Below, piece by piece: positions 21,659 to 25,421 of a stretch of DNA of 25,421 nucleotides. Every line of letters starts with the position of its first letter. Positions within the stretch are counted from its first letter, which is position 1. The notes below the pieces were generated by a model, which ran no database searches, was not told the DNA's origin, and saw only the letters and a list, made by a program, of their open reading frames with translations. The translations under genes and the position numbers were made by a program. Source of the stretch: Phallusia fumigata. Its lineage: Eukaryota > Chordata > Ascidiacea > Phlebobranchia > Ascidiidae. The stretch lies in assembly GCA_008931825.1 (NCBI GenBank), contig QXVZ01019921.1:1-25421 (forward strand), given 5' to 3'.

Positions 21659-23055
21659 CGCACCTCATAGCAGACTGTTACTTCCACTAATAACACAGTA
21701 TCGTAACAGAAAATCACACCTAAAAGCAAGCAAGAATTTCATTTCTGCATCAATGGTGGACAGAAATTGGAAAACCTATTCTCCCCAGCACTGCTGCTGT
21801 GTAACAGTCATAGGCAGTCAGCCTTACTATTCCGGGGTCAAAGGTAATTTTTAATCATCTTTGCGAGCAGTGATGCATAAAAGCTAGCCTCCACCCATCC
21901 ACTTTCGAAATGACCTGCGTGTTATAACCTTTTTCGCACATTTGCTGTTTAAATGGGTCTAATTTTATACAGGGAAGAAAAAAAATATTTCGCTTGTTTC
22001 GGATGCGGTCAAAGTTCTACTATCCCAATACAATGACGTATTCTTTCAACAATAATTCAGCACCCAACAACAATCGTCCATGCTGTTTATGACGTAACAT
22101 GTGATTAGGCGGGGAATTATGTTTTTAACATTTTTGATGTCTTAAGACGTGTCGATAGCGCTGACTAGTTATCTCACCCCAAATTTCCATGCAGTGTTTT
22201 GATCACCATAATTATTATGTCGTTTTCTCGGTGTTTTGGAAAGCTTTATCTCTTTTATCTCTTCGAGAGTTAAATCAGTGTTGCAAGAAGTTAACCGATC
22301 AGGTCGAATTGAGGCGAAACTAGACAAACGAAACGGCCAAAATCGCTCTGCAATGCTAGTAGACTATTTTCTGATTGCAGAAAGGTTTGAACCTTCTGTG
22401 TGACGACACCAGAATGAAGACAGAAGTTGTGCTGCCAGGTTGAACCAAGTGTAATATTGCAAATTATCGTTTTTGACAAAAGCAAAAAATCGCCGCAAAT
22501 CACTGAATAACAAACAGCAAAATCAATTTGTTTCGATAAATACAAGGTAAAACGTCAATTAGGTGATTAATGTGTAGCGACTGATCACTTGCTAGATCTA
22601 ATATAATTCTAACTTGACAATAGCAAATGCAAAACCCCACACATGCGTCAAATATGGCTTTTACTGAAAATTATCAATTACACAATTATTGTAAAACATG
22701 AAAAACGCTAGTGGCCCCTCTGCCATGTTTTTTTATCAAAACGGCGAGTTTTGATCCTTTGTTCCGACATAGAAACGAACGCCATTATTTTGAAGTACGA
22801 TACCAAAAGAACGCGATCGTTTCAACAAAAGCTAAGTTTTGCACTTGTGCACTCTAGGCCTGTCCCCAGTCTCTCCCTCTACTGTGATTCCCCGCTATGT
22901 TTAACCTTGATCCACTAACTGTACCCTTAACTTTTTGCGCTTCACAACATCCCAGCATTACGTAGCTAATTGTAGCTTGGATTGTTTTGCCACGACTTCT
23001 TTCACCAAGTAAAGTCACTCAACTCCAACATTATCCATCAAAAGTGACCAAACTA
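21659..23055. repeat. Imperfect 1.4-kb direct repeat, copy 2
   Basis: Second copy of 19488-20813, longer mainly because of a 73-bp insertion at 22573-22645. It continues into the 3' side of the BIN3-like gene, so this copy is on the contig that carries that gene; copy 1 is on the contig that carries TSC22D. Confidence 0.9.
22573..22645. mobile_element. 73-bp insertion present in one copy only
   Basis: At the matching point copy 1 reads ...attaatgcgtcaaat. Copy 2 has 73 extra bases between attaatg and cgtcaaat. The insert starts TGTAGCG and ends CACACATG, leaving ATG on both sides, which could be a 3-bp target duplication. It is too short to code and may be a small non-autonomous element or a simple indel. 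Confidence 0.5.
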
Positions 23056-23203
23056 TACGAGATTTACAGATAGCAGTCATATGTTGTTTCGGCTTCCGGA
23101 GTCTCTGACACAAAAAATTGTGCAAATTAGACGCCACCACGCTCATTTTGTAGTTTAATATAAAATGTAACAATTTTTAATAGGGATGTAATTTCAAATA
23201 ATC

Positions 23204-23312
23204 ACAATTCTTAAAAATTGCAAGACATGTTTTGGTAACAGTTGTTGGTTACAAAACAAAGCAACAATGGCATAAAATATCAATTGCATCACAAAATAAA
23301 AGTTGAACACAC
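23204..23312. repeat. Exact 109-bp direct repeat, copy 1
   Basis: Reads identical to 23314-23422, separated only by the N. An unmerged contig overlap is the simplest reading. Confidence 0.92.
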
Positions 23313-23313
23313 N
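23313..23313. other. Single N, contig join 4
   Basis: Lies between two exact 109-bp copies, in the presumed 3' UTR of the BIN3-like gene. Confidence 0.9.
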
Positions 23314-23422
23314 ACAATTCTTAAAAATTGCAAGACATGTTTTGGTAACAGTTGTTGGTTACAAAACAAAGCAACAATGGCATAAAATATCAATTGCATC
23401 ACAAAATAAAAGTTGAACACAC
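23314..23422. repeat. Exact 109-bp direct repeat, copy 2
   Basis: Second copy of 23204-23312, continuing toward the BIN3-like coding exons. Confidence 0.92.
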
Positions 23423-23983
23423 AAATCCATTGAAAATCTTTCAGTGCCCAAAAAGTTTTCAAATGCAAGAATACAAGAAAAATAGCATCTATGACCGCCA
23501 TTCAAACATTCAACAAAATGCAGCACAGTTGCCATAAAGTACAAGAAGATGTAAAGCCAATACATAAACCACATATACTTGCATAGAACACTAAAATACA
23601 CAATCACTACATGATAAGAAGGCACCAAAGTTTGTAAATGTATATTTCCACATTGTACATGTCTTATGCATTACGAATATAAGTATTGTTCATGTCACCT
23701 TGCAATGTTCAATTGCTAACCCTGTATCTTAAGCATATGTGTAAAGCTTAAAAAAGGGCAATTTTGAGTTAGTATGTGTTAAAATAACAGGTTACGGAAG
23801 GTGATAAAATCGTCAACAGCAAAAACTTACAGAACACTATAAGTTTTACCAATCACAACACAACTTCTGCAGATAATACAAGAAATTAAATTACGCTGCA
23901 TGATATGAAATATCTCAGACATAGGCAACAAAATACAAATACGATCTATCGGGCAAAAAATAAAAACTTTTTTGGAAAAGTTA

Positions 23984-25421
23984 TCAATCATCAGTTGTAA
24001 TTGACAATTTTCTAATGTCTTCCAACAAATTACGAACTTTTTCATCAGCTTTATGGCCAGATTCCATTTCCATAACGTTTAGACTGTTTTGGAATGTTCG
24101 TGTAACTTCCTGATGTACCCAACACTATCAGCAAAAAAACAATACACATAAATTAAAAAAAACTTATTATATGTAACACACAGAAGTTCATTAGTCTACA
24201 AGACATATTGTAGTGCAACACCAACTTATGGGGTAAAACATATGTTTCAAAGGTTGTTTTTGTCATATGTTTGAAGTATGCAAATTGGCAATTATATTTA
24301 ACCACTTTAGACTATATACTTATCTTAAGGATCAGTTACAATAAAATAGGTAAACGTAAAATTTACAATACCTCCGATTGCACAGAAGCTTCTAAAGAAG
24401 GTTGGAAATAGTTAAGCCGGGCAGCATAAAACCTTGGAATTTCAGACATGAGGGATGAGTTTTTTTGTTCAAAATCTGCCTTTACTGGTTGCAACTCCCG
24501 CTTTACCTAAAGCAATAAAACATCACTTTTGGTCAACAACACACAAACCTTGTCACCCATACACAATACGGCATTAATGACATCATTGATATTAAGCCTG
24601 TTCACATGCACAAACTTACCTGAGTAAATTTGCAAAATTCACCCTGTTTTTGCAAGAGGAAAAAGGCAAATCGGGTAAATCTCAACAAATTTACCCAGTT
24701 AAAAATGGTGGGTAAGTTTTAATCGGATGCATTTGCGCATAGTTTGTGGCCCTTTCCGTGCAAATGTTATTGGTTGAACAACAAAAACAGTGTGTAAATA
24801 TATGATAAATCAAACAGGCTGATAACTTGAATTGTTTTTGCGTAATATGACACAAGGGTATTCTTAGTTGCATTGTTCTGTTTATCGTTAAACTGTTGTG
24901 GAAGAATACTCAGGCTAAAAATGAGCTGTGAAAGTTAGTTTGCTCCGCTTACAAAAAGTTTGTGAAAACCATTTATTTTTAGTACTGATTGTGAGCAGGA
25001 ACTGTATCAAATCTGTAAAAGCAGTGAAACCTGAAAGTAAATTTACGCCCATGTGAACAGAAGGTGTTTGAGAGTAAAAAGCTTTTCAGACTGTAAGAGA
25101 TATATGTGTATACCTGTTCAATTTTGACAGAGTTTGCAGCAGTGTGCTCTCTTTCCTGGTATTTGTCCAGCTTTGCTTGTACTTTGCTGTATTCTTGCAA
25201 GGCCTTGTCCCGGGCTTTTAACTGCGTGTTGTAGTAAGGAAAAATACTGTTGTACTGCTTAGTGGATTCAGTCCAACATTGGTTCGTCAAAACTGCCTGT
25301 AGTCCAAATAAATATCATTAAACAATTTCTCTTTCTTGCTGCTCTCTATATATATACAAATATAAATACACATACATATATATATATACCGACCCTTTCT
25401 TGTAGAAGTTGCTTTTGCTTT
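23984..25421 (-). CDS. BIN3-like N-BAR protein, C-terminal part
   Basis: Four exons, all phase 0 at their junctions: 25421-25394 (enters from beyond the window), 25296-25114, 24506-24372 and 24109-23984 (TGA). They encode about 156 residues. The blocks RDKALQEYSKVQAKLDKY, VKRELQPVKADFEQKN, IPRFYAARLNYFQPSLEA and the C-terminal RKLSITTDD match, in order and spacing, what I recall of human BIN3, including its ...IVADD ending and absence of an SH3 domain. BIN3 is a curved-membrane-binding BAR protein linked to actin organisation and Rho-family GTPases. The visible helices form the second half of the BAR coiled coil. The first donor (AGG|GTCGGT) is weak and lies beside a TA-rich microsatellite. 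The N-terminal amphipathic helix and the start are outside the window. Confidence 0.88.
25347..25389. repeat. TA-rich microsatellite next to an exon donor
   Basis: A run of TA/CATA repeats lies in the intron immediately downstream (minus strand) of the donor at 25393. It is likely length-variable. Its closeness to a weak donor may matter for splicing. Confidence 0.75.

Larger units (their letters stand above)
23056..23983 (-). other. Probable 3' UTR and downstream flank of the BIN3-like gene
   Basis: AT-rich with no convincing coding potential. Minus-strand ATTAAA words at about 23182-23177 and 23159-23154 could act as weak polyadenylation signals. The 109-bp exact duplication around the N at 23313 inflates this stretch by about 110 bp. 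Confidence 0.45.

Overview
The window looks like nuclear DNA of an invertebrate chordate, most likely an ascidian tunicate of the Ciona type. The reasons are AT-rich DNA, compact multi-exon genes with introns of about 100-900 bp, animal-specific families (myosin XVI-like, TSC22D, BIN3) and imperfect duplicates that look like unmerged alleles of a very polymorphic genome. The species is inferred. Homology calls rest on remembered family features, because no search could be run.

All three recognised genes lie on the minus strand. In order of transcription (right to left) they are: (1) a BIN3-like N-BAR gene, 25421 to 23984, whose 5' part lies beyond the window; (2) a complete TSC22D gene, 18688 to 11328, about 812 aa, with both N-terminal conserved boxes, the TSC box and an unusually long Gln/Pro-rich C-terminal tail; (3) a myosin-XVI-like gene, 8880 to at least 3895. 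The third gene has N-terminal ankyrin repeats with a KVKF PP1-docking motif, followed directly by an IQ motif and the conserved post-IQ tail. The roughly 700-residue motor that separates these parts in vertebrate MYO16 is missing, and only about 630 gap-free bases lie between the two halves. This 'headless' myosin XVI is the main discovery candidate.

The rest is non-coding. At 1-3233 lies a 1.34-kb segment present twice and carrying a triple CRE (TGACGTCA) cluster. At 9317-11327 lies the start region of the myosin-like gene and sequence downstream of TSC22D. At 18720-23983 lies intergenic DNA dominated by a 1.3-1.4 kb imperfect duplication and a copy-specific insert.

There are four single-base Ns (1340, 8077, 21658, 23313), and every one separates two copies of the same sequence. 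Two pairs are exact (218 and 109 bp) and two are imperfect and long. These are best read as contig joins with unmerged overlaps or haplotypes, so the duplications here should not be taken as biological without checking. Joins one and two lie beside or inside the myosin-like gene but not between its two halves, so they do not explain the missing motor. The three genes show no obvious functional link. Exon phases agree at every internal junction assigned in the TSC22D and BIN3 models and in the ankyrin half of the myosin-like gene; the join to its tail has several phase-compatible options.
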